Part shown: positions 1 to 31,900 of the stretch, in pieces | How the letters are laid out: each line of letters begins with the position of its first letter | Numbering within the stretch: the stretch's first letter is position 1 | Assembly: GCA_009760855.2 (NCBI GenBank) | Contig: WPIO01000075.1 | Span: 742,501-806,500 of the forward strand | From: Cristatella mucedo | Taxonomy: Eukaryota; Bryozoa; Phylactolaemata; Cristatellidae | Length of the DNA: 64,000 nucleotides | Reading direction: 5' to 3' | Notes under the pieces: model-generated | The model's database searches: none | What the model saw: only the letters and a program-made list of their open reading frames with translations | What the model was told of the DNA's origin: nothing | Translations under genes and position numbers: made by a program

Positions 1-54
1 AAATTTTTCTTTGCCGATGTGTCCTTATAGACACGGAACATTGCTAGGCATATA

Positions 55-250
55 ATACTAATAAAAATAATGATTATAGTGAATTTGTGTAGTGCCTTCA
101 GAGAACTGAATCTCTTTCTAGGCACCTTACAGATGCTGTATTGAAAGCATTACCAAACGATTGTTGGTAGCACCTGCTTACACCATGCGCAAGCAGCACG
201 CATAGTGTAAGCAGGTACATGCAGACAAAGTACGAGTCACAAAGATGCAT
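55..250 (-). mobile_element. LINE-A 3' tail fragment
   Basis: Contains the family's terminal hairpin (GAGAACTGAATCTCTTTCTAGGCAC in this orientation) and the poorly conserved 3' UTR around CAGCACGCATAG, ending in AT-rich sequence. Confidence 0.6.
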
Positions 251-1189
251 AGGTTTACATATACGTACACGTATATTTACGTATAGATGTACTCAACTAG
301 GGGCTAGAGTACATGTCTGCCTCGTGCTTCCCGCAAGAGGCACCGTGACTCAGTGGCTCTTGACGCGTCCATACCTTTTTTAAAGTAGAAAATGTCGATA
401 TAATATTGAGAAAGCCCGGGCACCTGCAAACTTTAAAGAGAATGAAATGTTCCATTGGTACGTACGTTCGATTCCCTTTGCCGGTGGTCGCAACGATGAA
501 GCCTAAATGCGGTTTTCTTGTGCCCTTCGAAAGTCAGCCCACTGACACATGATATCTAACAGCGCGTGTTCCCAATTATGTACTGCTGTGTCTAAGTAAT
601 ATTTAACACCAGAATATCTATCCCATAAGTAATACGGGCCGCCAAACTCAAGGCCATCAAAGCATCATATCTAGACGAAATGTATGCTCCATTGTACACT
701 ATTTTAGTACTTGCACGCTATTACAGTGCACGCTCTAATATACTTTGCTCCGATTTAGCTGCCCACTGAGGTAGCTTTCTCAGATGATCTTCTCGTGCAC
801 CTCAAGGAGGCGCAGAAGCCTCAGAACAGAATCGGCGACAAAAGGAAAAGTAGTTGGTTGCCGCGTGTGCACAATGACTGCAGATTGTATTTAGAAGACT
901 TCCGTAAATTAGCTTAAACATTGCAGGGGGTTAAGCCTGCCTGAGGCAACATACGGTTTACCAAATATTTTTCTAACAGCTTAGATCGGGGTCGTCAGGT
1001 GCGAGCATCTTAGTAATAATATTAATGGTAAAAAATAGTAATACAACATTGTTATGGTGTCCACAGAGATAGCTCTCTCTGTACAAACTATACATGCGCT
1101 GCACGGGAAGCATATAAATTTTTTTGGTGATATCCTGGACAGTGGCAGCACGCATAAGGTACACATAGTAGCGCAATTCAGTCGGACCC

Positions 1190-1795
1190 AGCAAGTACTG
1201 TGATAAGCAGATGCACTTTTAGCTTCCTTTGAAATGTCGTCAAGTCAGGGGATGTCGTTACGTCAGTTGGGAGTGAGTTCTACGTTTCAGGAGCATTTGA
1301 ACTAAAGACACGGTCACCATAACATTTGAGTGAGGCTGGTTTGAGGCATAGCTAAGTGCCTGTCTTGAGTAAGTAGATATCGATAGATTGAGTACGATGC
1401 GGGGGGCCTAATTGGGAAAATAGTTTGTACTGGTAGTAGGGTGTAGCGAGAGAATGAAGGGACATCAATGTTAGCGACGAAACCTCAAAGTCGATGCGCT
1501 GCTTCAGGGAAAGCCAGTACAAGCAGGTGAGATGTATTGTAACCTGGCAACTGCAATGCTCACGACAGACAAGCCTGGCTGCTGAGCTTTGCACCAACTG
1601 AAAGCCCCATATTGCATAGGCCAGGAGACTTGCAAGTAGTAGGTTCCAGAAGTCGATACGGGAAGTCGCAAATGCACGGACTATCAAAAGCGGCAGAAGT
1701 CCTGTAGTGGCCATCACACCCTCTTGCAGAAGGGAATAGAGAGATTCTTGCTGCAGGATTTGAACCCACGACATGAGCGGTCAGGTGTGAGCACC
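1190..1795 (-). mobile_element. decayed LINE-A 3' ORF plus SINE-W fragment
   Basis: About 1190-1690 on the - strand translates with frame breaks to the RT C-terminal region ([27 protein letters not shown]). About 1688-1795 matches SINE-W (GCAGGATTTGAACCCACGAC). Both are old copies. Confidence 0.65.
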
Positions 1796-1964
1796 TAGCC
1801 CCTAAGCTTAAACCTAGGGGCAACCACCTTAATGGGATTTCACTAAGTGCTTTGCAAAACCTACGTAATTACTCTCCAAGTTTATGAATAAGCTGTTGGA
1901 TTGTTCCTGACGCAGCGACGGCCTAATGTCAATCGGTCACACGTGGCCTCCATTTAGAGTAAAA

Positions 1965-2105
1965 TATAATTCATTTGTATAGCGCCCCAAGAGAACTTAA
2001 TCTCTATTCAGGCGCTTTACATATGCCTCGGGGCTTGAGCCCGCGACCTCAGCCAGACCATGGCCGGGACGAGCGCCTTAACCGCTGGACCAATCCAGCT
2101 CGGCG
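1965..2105 (-). mobile_element. SINE-V copy
   Basis: Near full length: the tRNA-like part has an A-box region (GGTTAAGGCGCTCG on the minus strand) and a B box (GGGCTCAAGCCCC), then the hairpin tail AGAGATTAAGTTCTCTTGGGGCG. Confidence 0.75.
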
Positions 2106-2149
2106 TAGACTGTCTTGAAGTTCAGAGAAAATCGAAATTTGAGCTCGTG

Positions 2150-2380
2150 CAGTGGACATAAAAGCAAAGTACCAGCCTTCGTTTTGTGCATTTGGTGCGT
2201 CTTTGTGATTCGTCCTTCGTGTATATGTACCTCCTTACGCTGTGCCTGCTGCTTGCTCATGTTAGCACCAAGCATTTGGTAATGGTTTATATGCAGCATC
2301 TGTAAAGTTTCTAGAGAGAGAGAGAGATTCAGTTCTCTTAGGGCACTATACAAATGTATTGATGTCATCATTATCACGTT
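2150..2380 (+). mobile_element. LINE-A 3' tail fragment
   Basis: Degraded 3' UTR ending in the hairpin AGAGATTCAGTTCTCTTAGGGC and an AT-rich tail. Confidence 0.5.
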
Positions 2381-2557
2381 CTGCCCTGGCAGTGTCGTGT
2401 GCTTTTTCAGCACGCGGCCGACGTAATTAGTATCGGCTCGCTCTGCATTGCCCAGCATATTGGTAAGCGGCTGCCTGCGCTGCACTCGACAGCTTAACGA
2501 GAACGGAAGTTTATTAATGTGAATCTTAGGTTCGTTTGGCCTACTCCTACGTGCCAG

Positions 2558-22353
<19,796 letters not shown>

Positions 22354-22504
22354 GCCGATTGGCAAGTTGGCAGCGTCTGACTCGCACGTCGAGTTCCATT
22401 TGATGAATCGTCTCTTTCACTGCAATGGCCGTCGTCGATCGAAAGTGTATATACACGATACGTTGCGGTCGCGGTTGGTCAGCTTCTCGGCGTTGACTCT
22501 TGTA

Positions 22505-22510
22505 AATAAA
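22505..22510 (+). terminator. poly(A) signal of the KEN-kinase gene
   Basis: AATAAA lies about 150 bases after the stop codon at 22353, in the + orientation, inside the short interval shared with the convergent gene. Confidence 0.6.
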
Positions 22511-22702
22511 AGCACTCAGCAGCCATAGCTTTTGAGCCGCCATTTTCTTTACGATAAGCACAATTTTAATCGATAGTTCGCCTGCGAGCGCACTCAGAGC
22601 CAGCTGGAGCGATGGCACTGCTGCACGAACTCCGGGGACTCGTAATGTGCACGAGGCGGCCGCAACAAAGGCTGCTACCGGGCTAGGTTTTTGCAGCGGA
22701 AA

Positions 22703-22708
22703 TTTATT
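22703..22708 (-). terminator. poly(A) signal of the sushi/C-type lectin gene
   Basis: TTTATT on the + strand reads AATAAA on the - strand, 37 bases after the stop codon ending at 22745. Confidence 0.65.
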
Positions 22709-22744
22709 TGCGAGACGAGCGACGGCGCTGAATTATAGGCCACT

Positions 22745-23007
22745 TCACGAATGCAAGCAGGTCGTGACCGTGTCCTTGTCAAAGCTATTGGATTGTGGGC
22801 TGAGGACGGCTAGCTGATAAAGCTCCGTCGTCGTCAGCTCGTCTTCTTCGAGGCCGTCGTCGCCGCCGCTTCTCAGGACGGACTCCATGGCCGAGCCAAC
22901 CAGCGTGACCGTGCTGAGCAGGAGAACTAACGTAGCAATGCCGACGGAGCAATAGAATTCCACCAGCGCAATTGCCAGCGTTGTGTCGTTCCAGGGAATG
23001 GGCGTAC
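22745..23007 (-). CDS. sushi/lectin gene exon 12: transmembrane helix and cytoplasmic tail
   Basis: The acceptor TTATCTTTACCGAAG precedes 23007. The exon opens with GT, completing the last sushi Cys. It then encodes a short stalk (TPIPWNDTT), a hydrophobic span ([16 protein letters not shown] within a longer apolar stretch) and an acidic tail ([19 protein letters not shown]) ending in TAG. YQLA resembles a tyrosine-based sorting motif (YxxPhi); this is inference. Confidence 0.82.
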
Positions 23008-26000
23008 CTTCGGTAAAGATAAGTGCCTCCGAAACTTGGTGCATCGAGCAGGTCAGTAAAGGCTAAGCAGTGATATGTTATGCACGACTGTCTTATAATC
23101 ACCGAACTGCAGCGAAATATTTTTTACATACTGTAGCTAATCCCTCGCACATTTTTTGGTCGCATGAGATCCCTGTAGGTCTGGCGTAAGAAGTGCAGTA
23201 AAGAGTGCCATGCATTGATCGTTTCTGTATCGTGTCTTGCGGTCTTAAAACTGAACAAATGCATGAGGTCGATTCGAATTGACGTTTGGGAGGTATCACG
23301 TACCTGTAGATAGCAATGAGTAGTAAGCAATAAGACACTTGCGGGGGAAAATTCAATACTGGTGTGGGTATGTAACTCTAGAGAATGTTTGGATTTGTCT
23401 CCACTCATTTGTGCGGTTTTTGAGATATCCTTCTCACTCTTATCACTTTTTTTTAGATCGGCAGCTGATTCAAAAGCTCCAAAGGCACGGTCAAGGTCAG
23501 TACGAGGTCAGCACGAGAGGATAGCTCACGTCGCAAGCGAAGATCGCTGACCGTTGGCTAGCCAGCACGTCGTCTGCTCTATGCATTATATCGTCCAACT
23601 CTTCTGAGAGCAGAAATGTCTGAGCCTGCCAAACTACGTGAGACTCAGGGAAAATCTAGAAATTTGCACAGTTAGTTCAAGCGAATTGATCTTGAAGCGT
23701 CCATCAGGAATTTTAAGACTACCGTTTTAAAAAAGGCATCCTAACCCTAATATTGTAGATGATGCATTGGTAAATTTCATTTCCGTAGATCTTGATGGGA
23801 AATAAAGATTTTATAGTTGTTTACCACAGACAGATTCGGTGCCAGCCTCGGAATAGTATGCTATGCTGCAAATGTACTACGCACACATATCTGGAATCAC
23901 TATTGAAAATTAATCAAAGTTGATTCTCCTGAGTTACAGTGACACAAAAGCTTTCAGAGGTTAGGATTTCATTAAAGGGGTCCCCTGGTGTAAGCGGATG
24001 CGAATGAACTGAACATACGCACACTCTAGCTAATCCTTGGTTGGCCAATCGTGTAGAAGAGTTTAAGGACAATTGATAACCATTTGTAAGCTCGGCCAAA
24101 AAATGCATTCGCCAACACATGCACCTAGCGAGCATAGATATTACGTCAACCCTAAAATCGTAAGAAAAGTTTAGCCGATTCTGCAGCCTCGCTTCTATAG
24201 CGGCAGAAGAGTCTCAAAGGCTATCTCAACGCCCCGCTTGCAGTGGGCAATAGAGTGTCGCCTGCTGCAGAACTCGAACCCACGACCTGAGCTATGACAA
24301 ACGAGCACCCAACATCTGGGCAAAAGGCCCGGGGGGGAAGTCGAAACGAAAGAAAATGAAAGTCGAAACGAAAGGGAAGGCGCAACGAGGGCGAGAGACG
24401 AGGTCGAGTCTCGGCCCAGCTGGTTTGGTCCAGCGGTTAGGGTGATCGCACCCACCACCCCCCCTCCTATCAATTTCTGGCTGAGGTCGTGGGCTCGAGC
24501 CCCGAGGCATACGTGAAGCACCTGAATAGAGATTAGTTTCTCTTGGAGCGCTAGACAAATGAATAGTTACGCGAATAATTATATGCTGTAGTGGATTCCA
24601 TGCAACGCCCCCTGATAACGGCGGATGCAGTGCCTCGCAGATATGTGCTTGATGAATGCCCGATTGTTTAACGCAGGCTTTCGGCAAGTAAAGAGCTTTG
24701 AAGCACAGTTTTCACCGCTCAGTCGGAATATGGAACAAAAAGCTGCCGAATTAGTCAGATGAGCGACGTCAATCCTGCTGGCGAGACCTGCGTCTTAGCC
24801 ACCTTGAGATTAGGTTTTCGAACTTTATGGGTTCAAAGCTTGCAGCAACTTCGTGGGTTCGAAGCTTTCAGCATTCAATCCGCTATTGCTCGCGATAGTG
24901 GGACGATAGCCGCTGATGTTCTACACCTTTATCTACAACACTGTGCGGTGATCGTACTTCTTTTACAGCATTCGTAAGGTGCCTAAAAAGAGATTCTGAA
25001 AAGTTCTCTTCGGGCGCTATATATGGACTGTCATTATTTTTATTAGAGGCTTCTTGAATAGGCCGAACTTAACTTTATTGCTGGTGCTATAGTCTTTTGG
25101 CTGATTAACCTTCAATAAAATGAATTTAAAAGGAAACATGCGTGCTGACACTGAGCATGCTGCCACTAACCACACTTGCATTCTGACCCTGTGCATGTCA
25201 CCGCCTAACCATGTTATTCATGTTGTTTATCAAGCATGATACCGCTCACCAATCGATCGTGTTTCCTTTGCAGCAAATGTAAATTGCCTAGAAAGAGATT
25301 GAGTTCTCTGAAGGGACTTTATTAAGTGTATTATTATTATATTATTACTTTAAAATGTCGAATAACGATGCAGTGCATTTACCAATTTAGGAAAAGACCT
25401 ACCGTCGCCATGCAATTAGTAGTAGGCGGCTGGACGTCTTTTATGGTAGCCTGACCCGTTTAAGTGTCTCGTCATGAATGCGTATCAGTTGCAGACCAAG
25501 CAATGCAGGCCGGGATAGCTTTCAGATTGAACTCTCAAGGCAGCAGAGAACGATGGGCTACGGTTGGTAGATTTAAAATCATGCCCCAGTTAAAAGTAAA
25601 TGCCTGCTTACATTCAGGGTTCTTTTGAAACACCCACGAGACTTGTTTGAGGTCGCAAACAGCGGTGAAAAATGTTTGTTCGGAGGAGCTTATTTGGTAG
25701 CCGTCGATGCAAGTGTAGTTAACTTGCGTTCCTGCCGCGGTCTCGTTTGTTGACTTAATTGCATTCTCAACGTCCGGAGCTGGCTGGCTGCAGTAATACT
25801 CTACAGAAAACCAAGCCAGTGTCATTTCAAATAAGTAGAGAGCAACTGCATGCTAGTTCCCAGTGCAGTACGAAATTTGGCGGATTGCACTGATATTTCA
25901 CACTGCGAACCCACCGCACTCGGAGTCAGTAACACCGGCCCAGCACCGCCTAGCTTCGTCAGCCAGCCCGACACGTTGCATCGCCACACATTGCTGCCTA

Positions 26001-26905
26001 GCTTTCAAGCGTTTATAGCGCGGCCTACAGAGAGCTGAGGTATCTCATTTCAACAGCACTGATGCGTCTTGAATGTATGACGATTTTAAGTCCTACAGAT
26101 TTCCCGCCTGAATCGCATTGGAAATAGCGTCTGCTCTCTGGCCACATTTCATATTTAAGAGATTTAATTTATTTGATTTATTTAAATTATTTAAGAATTG
26201 CTTCTCAATTGATTAAGGTTCCATCCGAGCTATCATCCGCTTTTTTCCTCCTATCCATCATCTGGATCTCTTTTGCCCTTCAGTCTAAAATCTCTCTACC
26301 CTTTCGCTTCTTAATCTCCTATGTATCCTCAATCTTATTAATCTCTACGACTCTTTATTCAGCTATCTTCTATTACCTACCCCTAATCTTTCCATTTTCT
26401 CTTCTTTCTCTATCCTCTTCTAACTGCCATCTCTCTTTCTCCAATAGCCCTACGATAGCGCTTCCTTTGCAGCAAATGTCAAGTGCCTCGAAAGAGATTG
26501 AGTTCTATGAGGGCGCTATATCAAATGCGTTATTGTTATAATTATTATCTCTCTGGTGAGCCGCGATGGCCCACTAGGTAAGTTGGTTGGTTTTCACGAC
26601 CTCGATCCGGAGATCGTGAGTTCGAATCCTGCGGTGGGTGATTCTTTATTGCCGCTGCAAGCGGTGTGATAGCCGCCAAGGCTCTTCTGTTAAATTAGCA
26701 AATATTTTCTCTACATTCTTCATCCTCTCTCTCCTCTTATTTATCCACTCTGTTCGCACTTCCCCAATCTCACTTCTTGTCTCTCTTTGCTTGTTTACCC
26801 ACTATCCCTATTCTAGTTCTCTACTCTATCAGGTCTCAACTTTATCCCTCTCTCTCTCTCTCTATCTCTCTTCACCTGGCTCGCACAGTCCTCACTTTCT
26901 TGCCC

Positions 26906-26950
<45 letters not shown>

Positions 26951-28863
26951 CTACTATCTCTCTTTCTGCTCTTGCTCCGTCTCTCCTACAGTCTCACTTG
27001 TTTCCCCTCTTCTTCACCCATCTGTCGTTTTCTCTTCCTATCCTGTTTCTGTCTTTCTTATTTCTTTCCTATTCCATATATCCTCTCTCAATCCTCTCTC
27101 TTGACCCTAGCGCTTGACCTCTCACTGCTCTCGCCTTGTGCTTCTTTTTTGTACCTCGTATCCGAACGCTTGTTTTCAGAGAGGATGTGCGAATTAATTT
27201 GTAGGGCAGTGGCGGGTCTTCTTTTGTCTACACTATGATATCACTTTAGAGGATTTTAGGGCTTTGTACATCTAACTGATATTCCAGCTACATAATTATT
27301 GTTGGGGTTATACCTGAAGAAGCCACACTTTTTTTGCTCAGGTCAGTTTCGAGGTCTACTTCAAGGCACTTTCGCCGCCGGCCCGCCCGTCCGCCCGCCC
27401 GCCGGCACGAGCTCGCTAAAAATTACTCGCACAAATATGAACGTTGGCGAATGCAGTGCTTCAGCCTTGACGCACGCGCGCGAACACGCACGTTCCCGTT
27501 TGCACACACGCACGCACGCACACACACATGTGCCCTGTGTTTTTATGCAGGTGTACATGCATGCATGCGTCTGCGTACATTCGATCTCGCCGTGCGATGG
27601 TCCCTTGCAATCGAGACGTACTTGGACTAGGCAGCAGAAGGAGTTCCGTGCTGGGGAGCGGATTAGCGGCTTAGATTTTAAGCCTTCGACAGGCGTGCGT
27701 CACGAAATGTTCGCGCCGCCGCGAGCGACGCTTCCTCAGCACTCACTCTGGCACGTCAGCGCCTCCTGGATGCTCCACGTCCCACCTGCTAGGCACGTGA
27801 CCGTGCTAGACGTTACGCCGGGTGCGAGTCTGTAGCCCGTCGAGCAGGTTACTCGCACGCTATCTAGGTAGAACGCGCTCGTCGTGCTGACAGCTGCACT
27901 GACGGCGTATAAGGGCGGGCAGGCTTGTCCTGAAAGCGAACGTGCAGCTGCAGCTCTTGCGAGCTGGCTGTAGCTGCTCTTCGCTCAACGCATCGGATCG
28001 CTCAGCTCATCGGCGCATCGGAGCGGCGGCGGCGGAGGAAGGGGATGCCCACACGGGCGGACGTGCGTCTCCGTCGCCGAGTAACAAGCTCACCAGCAAT
28101 GCTTGCCAGTGGCGGCAGAAGCCTGCCGTCTGTCCGGTGCGGCAGCACCGGGCTGGCGGAGAGGCGGGGCGGCGAAAAGGACGCCCAAGCCGCGGCTCTG
28201 ACCGCGGCTCTGACCACGGCTCTGAACGCACTGAACTCTGAACGGCTCTGACCCCTGGCTGCGCTCGTCAAAAATAAACGAAGATGCTCCTAGGAGAGCT
28301 TCTAAACTATGAACTATGGGTAATTCGTCAGACGTAGGAATGCCGCAATAGCACGAAACCTTAGGCAAATTGAGCTGTCGAAAGATCGCGACTGACGGAC
28401 ACGTGTCTTGTGATGTGCGTGACGTATGCTCTGTGTCTTAATTTTTCTTAAGCACTGTAGCACTTAAGTTCGCTTACTTCCAGAGCCTGGAACTCACTTC
28501 CAATTTTCGACATAACATCCCCTGACTTGAACACATTTACAAAGAAACTAAAAACGTATATATTTATCGCAATATTTAGTGGGTCCACGCGATTGATCTT
28601 TTGTGTGCTAATGCTTGCGACACTGCATGCTGCCACTAATCATATTTGCATGCTGACCTTGTGTATGTCACCCCTAACCGTGTTTTGCTCGGTGTCATTG
28701 AGCATTCTACCATTAACCATTAGATAGTAATCCAAACACACACACACGCGCACACGCACACGCACACACACACACACACACTCACAAACACACACGCACA
28801 CGCACTCACACAGACACACACACACACACACACACACCCCACGAGCGTGTGCACACACAGAGT

Positions 28864-28902
<39 letters not shown>

Positions 28903-31900
28903 GCACACACATGCGCGCACACACACACACGCAGGTATGCACGCATTTAAACATGCATTCACAAACACGCACGTGTGCATATACGCACTTGCGTACTCGC
29001 TCACACTATACATCGGCATAAGTTTGGCAGAGTATCCGTCAAAGCTACGGTTGAGATTGGAGTCCATTCACGGACAGAGTAAAGGGGCAGACAGCAGGAC
29101 CCTGAGAGTGGCCTAAACTTTTTAGATGTGGCCGAGCAGGATCATATAGAATCAGGCGCTTAAATTATTCAGCTAAACATGTTCAGAGCCTCCCAAACTT
29201 ATCTTCTGTACGCTTCATTGCGTTTGATACTTCGCTGAATGTCTGGACTGCAGGAGTTCTGTGATTGATGCGCCCCCTATTTCTTGGATGAATTGTCTCA
29301 CATTGTGCACATGCCTCTTCCTGTGCACGATGTATAACGTAGGTAGGGCTAACCGTTCGAGTGAACATTTCAATAAGACCCTAGAGCAGCAGACTGACGT
29401 GTGAGACATGTCAAGTTGATATACAATGAAGTTGGCTTCCTGTGCGTGCTCGGAGGCTGTAAATACCGACTCCTGTGTAGAAGTCTATTTAGGGAAAGTC
29501 CCGGCTACGGAGCTACAGCAACGAATGTGTTTAGCCCTTGAGAACCTAAAGAACTAAAGAGTGCCGAGCCGAGTCGGGATGCAGTGTAAATTGGTCGCAG
29601 CCAGCAGCCGAGACTTCATAGGCTTACTCTTGCACCTGGTAGCGCTGGGGTACCACACGCCGACCGGCAAGCAGGTGACGCTAACTTGCGTGCCATTATC
29701 TTCCAGCTGGTATCCTGGCTGGCACGTGTATATGTCCATCGTACCGGCACCGCTCACATTCCGAGATGCCGTCGCATTGGGTACTGCCGGCAGCGGACAC
29801 GTCATGGCTAAAGCGGACGTGACGGTGATGAGTTTCAGGATGCAGAAAATGTGGCAGTTAAGCCGCAAAGGGTATGCATTAGAAACAACTAACGATTAAA
29901 AGAAATCTTGCGTTTAATGTATTTACCGCCGGCTACCCATTAACGTTGCAAAGCACCGAGTCTCCAGTCAGTGATATTCATGTGATACAACAGTGCAAAG
30001 TCAGCTCGAACCACAACGAAACAAAACTACCTTCAAATCAGTACTTGGGAAAGTCTGAAAGTCATTCCGGTCAGAAGTGAATGTTCTGCTCACTAAAGGC
30101 ATATATTATTCATATTATCTTTAAATTACGAATGCTAAAGTAACATGGCCGCAAAAATAGCGGGCTTCACCACAAGCAACTACAAGCTTTTGAAAGTACA
30201 AATTCGATCATCAGAACTTTCGCCGAGATCTCCGTCGAAAGGGGAGAAAAGTGTCTGATTGGGTCTAATTGTCCTGAATCAAAGTAGAATCGAAAGTTGG
30301 CGCCGAATGCGTAACTTGTAAACTTGTAACTCGTCGGTCATTCTAACAGACTCTCAAGTCCTGCTTAAAAACTATCCTACCTCGGCGAGATGGCGTGGAA
30401 CTACAATAATACGCTAGTAGCGGTGAGAGGCAGCTTTCAACTGTCCATACACTATATTGTCAAACAAATATTGTGACAAGCTATGTTCTCCGGGAGCTAA
30501 AATAATACTCATATTTGGCCGTCAAGCAATAACGGTATTGACGCTCATAAGGACATTGACAAAGCGAAGGCACTGTTTTGTAGTACGGAACAGTTACTAG
30601 TGCAGTTACTGAAATATTTCGCGGTGACATTAATGCTTTACTGAATAGATTGAGCGCTCAAGACTGCATGGTTGAGATGGCTACGGGACGAAATTTCGCT
30701 GATCTTCGCTCGTCCGCTCAGGAGAGAGAGAGTAGAGACAGAGAGAGACATAGACAAAGACAGAGACAGAGAGAGGCAGACAGAGAGACAGAGAGAGACA
30801 GAGACAGAGAAGGCAGACAGAGAGACAGAGAGAGCAAAGACTTACGAGTGCATTCTTCAAAGACCGCTGGCCTCCAGGTGCCGTCCTCCTGACAAGTCAC
30901 CATCCGAGCGGTCTGACCGCTGGGCGTCGCGAAGCCATCTTTGCACGTTATCACGAGCGTCGCGTTGGCCGTGTCCATTTTCGAGCTCCTGCTAGATATG
31001 TAACCTCTCTTGACGACGACGGGTGGACAGTACACGGCTGCAGCGAAGCGCTCGTCATTAGCAGATACAGATACTGCTGCTTGAGGCCGCACTGGAGCAA
31101 AGCCTGCTTAAAATTGCTGGCGCATTCTTGTTTACATAAAGCACTTTTGTTTTAGGTCTTTGCCCTCGGCTTTCTCTGGGTGCATTTTCAGGTTGAACCT
31201 GTGCCTAGTCTTGGAAATGATTTCTTCTGATAGGCTCTCCCGGCGATCTACATCACAGATGGCGACGGAGCCAAGTTCGAAGCCAAAAGGAACTTCTAAG
31301 TAATTTTATATCTGAAAATAACGCTCTTGTTGAAACCGCGTCTATTGAGAATTCCAGATTTTGTGTGAAGTGTGTAATCTTTGTGAACAGACAACTGCTA
31401 TAGTGTCATTCGAAGTGCCAGCTGCTGCCGAAGAGAGGCGGTCGAACGACCACTGATGTTGATGTTGATCTGATGTTGATCGGTACTGGATAGCGTGGAG
31501 GGTGTTTAATTTTAAGTGGGTCAGGTCACCGACGGTGCTCCTGGCTCTATTCAAAATCTACACTATTAGTCAATTGTATTTCGGAGCGAAATATAGAGGA
31601 AAAGGCAAAAATAAGTTAGGCAAGCTCACTGACACCTTACGCTGCCAGTTGAATGTGTGGATGCCGTCCGAAAACGGTCATTTTGATTGGTCACATTCCA
31701 GAAATTCACCCACTTTACACAGACAGACATACAAATGTCAGCTAAAACTTTAACACAATCTAAAACCTCAAGCTAGGTGCAAATTAAGTCCATTTTAAAA
31801 GTTTAAAAAATTCTCAGGGTGCATACAATTTCCGCCCTTTCGGGCCCTTCAATCATACTAAGTGACCCTTTATCACTAAGCTATCAGGAGCGAGAGACAC

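Noticed and set aside
23520-23620. Possible - strand exon ending at a GTGAGC donor near 23527
   Set aside because: Short frame, no domain, and it would break the phase-perfect join between 25612 and 23007.
26560-26640. tRNA gene candidates at B-box sequences
   Set aside because: Heads belong to repeated SINE-W/SINE-V copies; no proper cloverleaf or conserved end.
26177-27238. Ser/Leu-rich frames of 120-160 codons with apparent membrane segments
   Set aside because: Pyrimidine-rich low-complexity DNA; no domains, and a LINE-A tail and SINE-W run through it.
27299-27835. 178-codon + strand frame
   Set aside because: Antisense shadow of sushi exon 10; His/Thr stretch comes from CA-rich DNA and no family matches.
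28007-28271. Arg/Pro-rich frames on both strands
   Set aside because: GC-rich repeats (GGCTCTGACCGC units); no domain or splice support.
28640-29116. Cys/Val-rich and His/Thr-rich frames
   Set aside because: Translation of the CA microsatellite.
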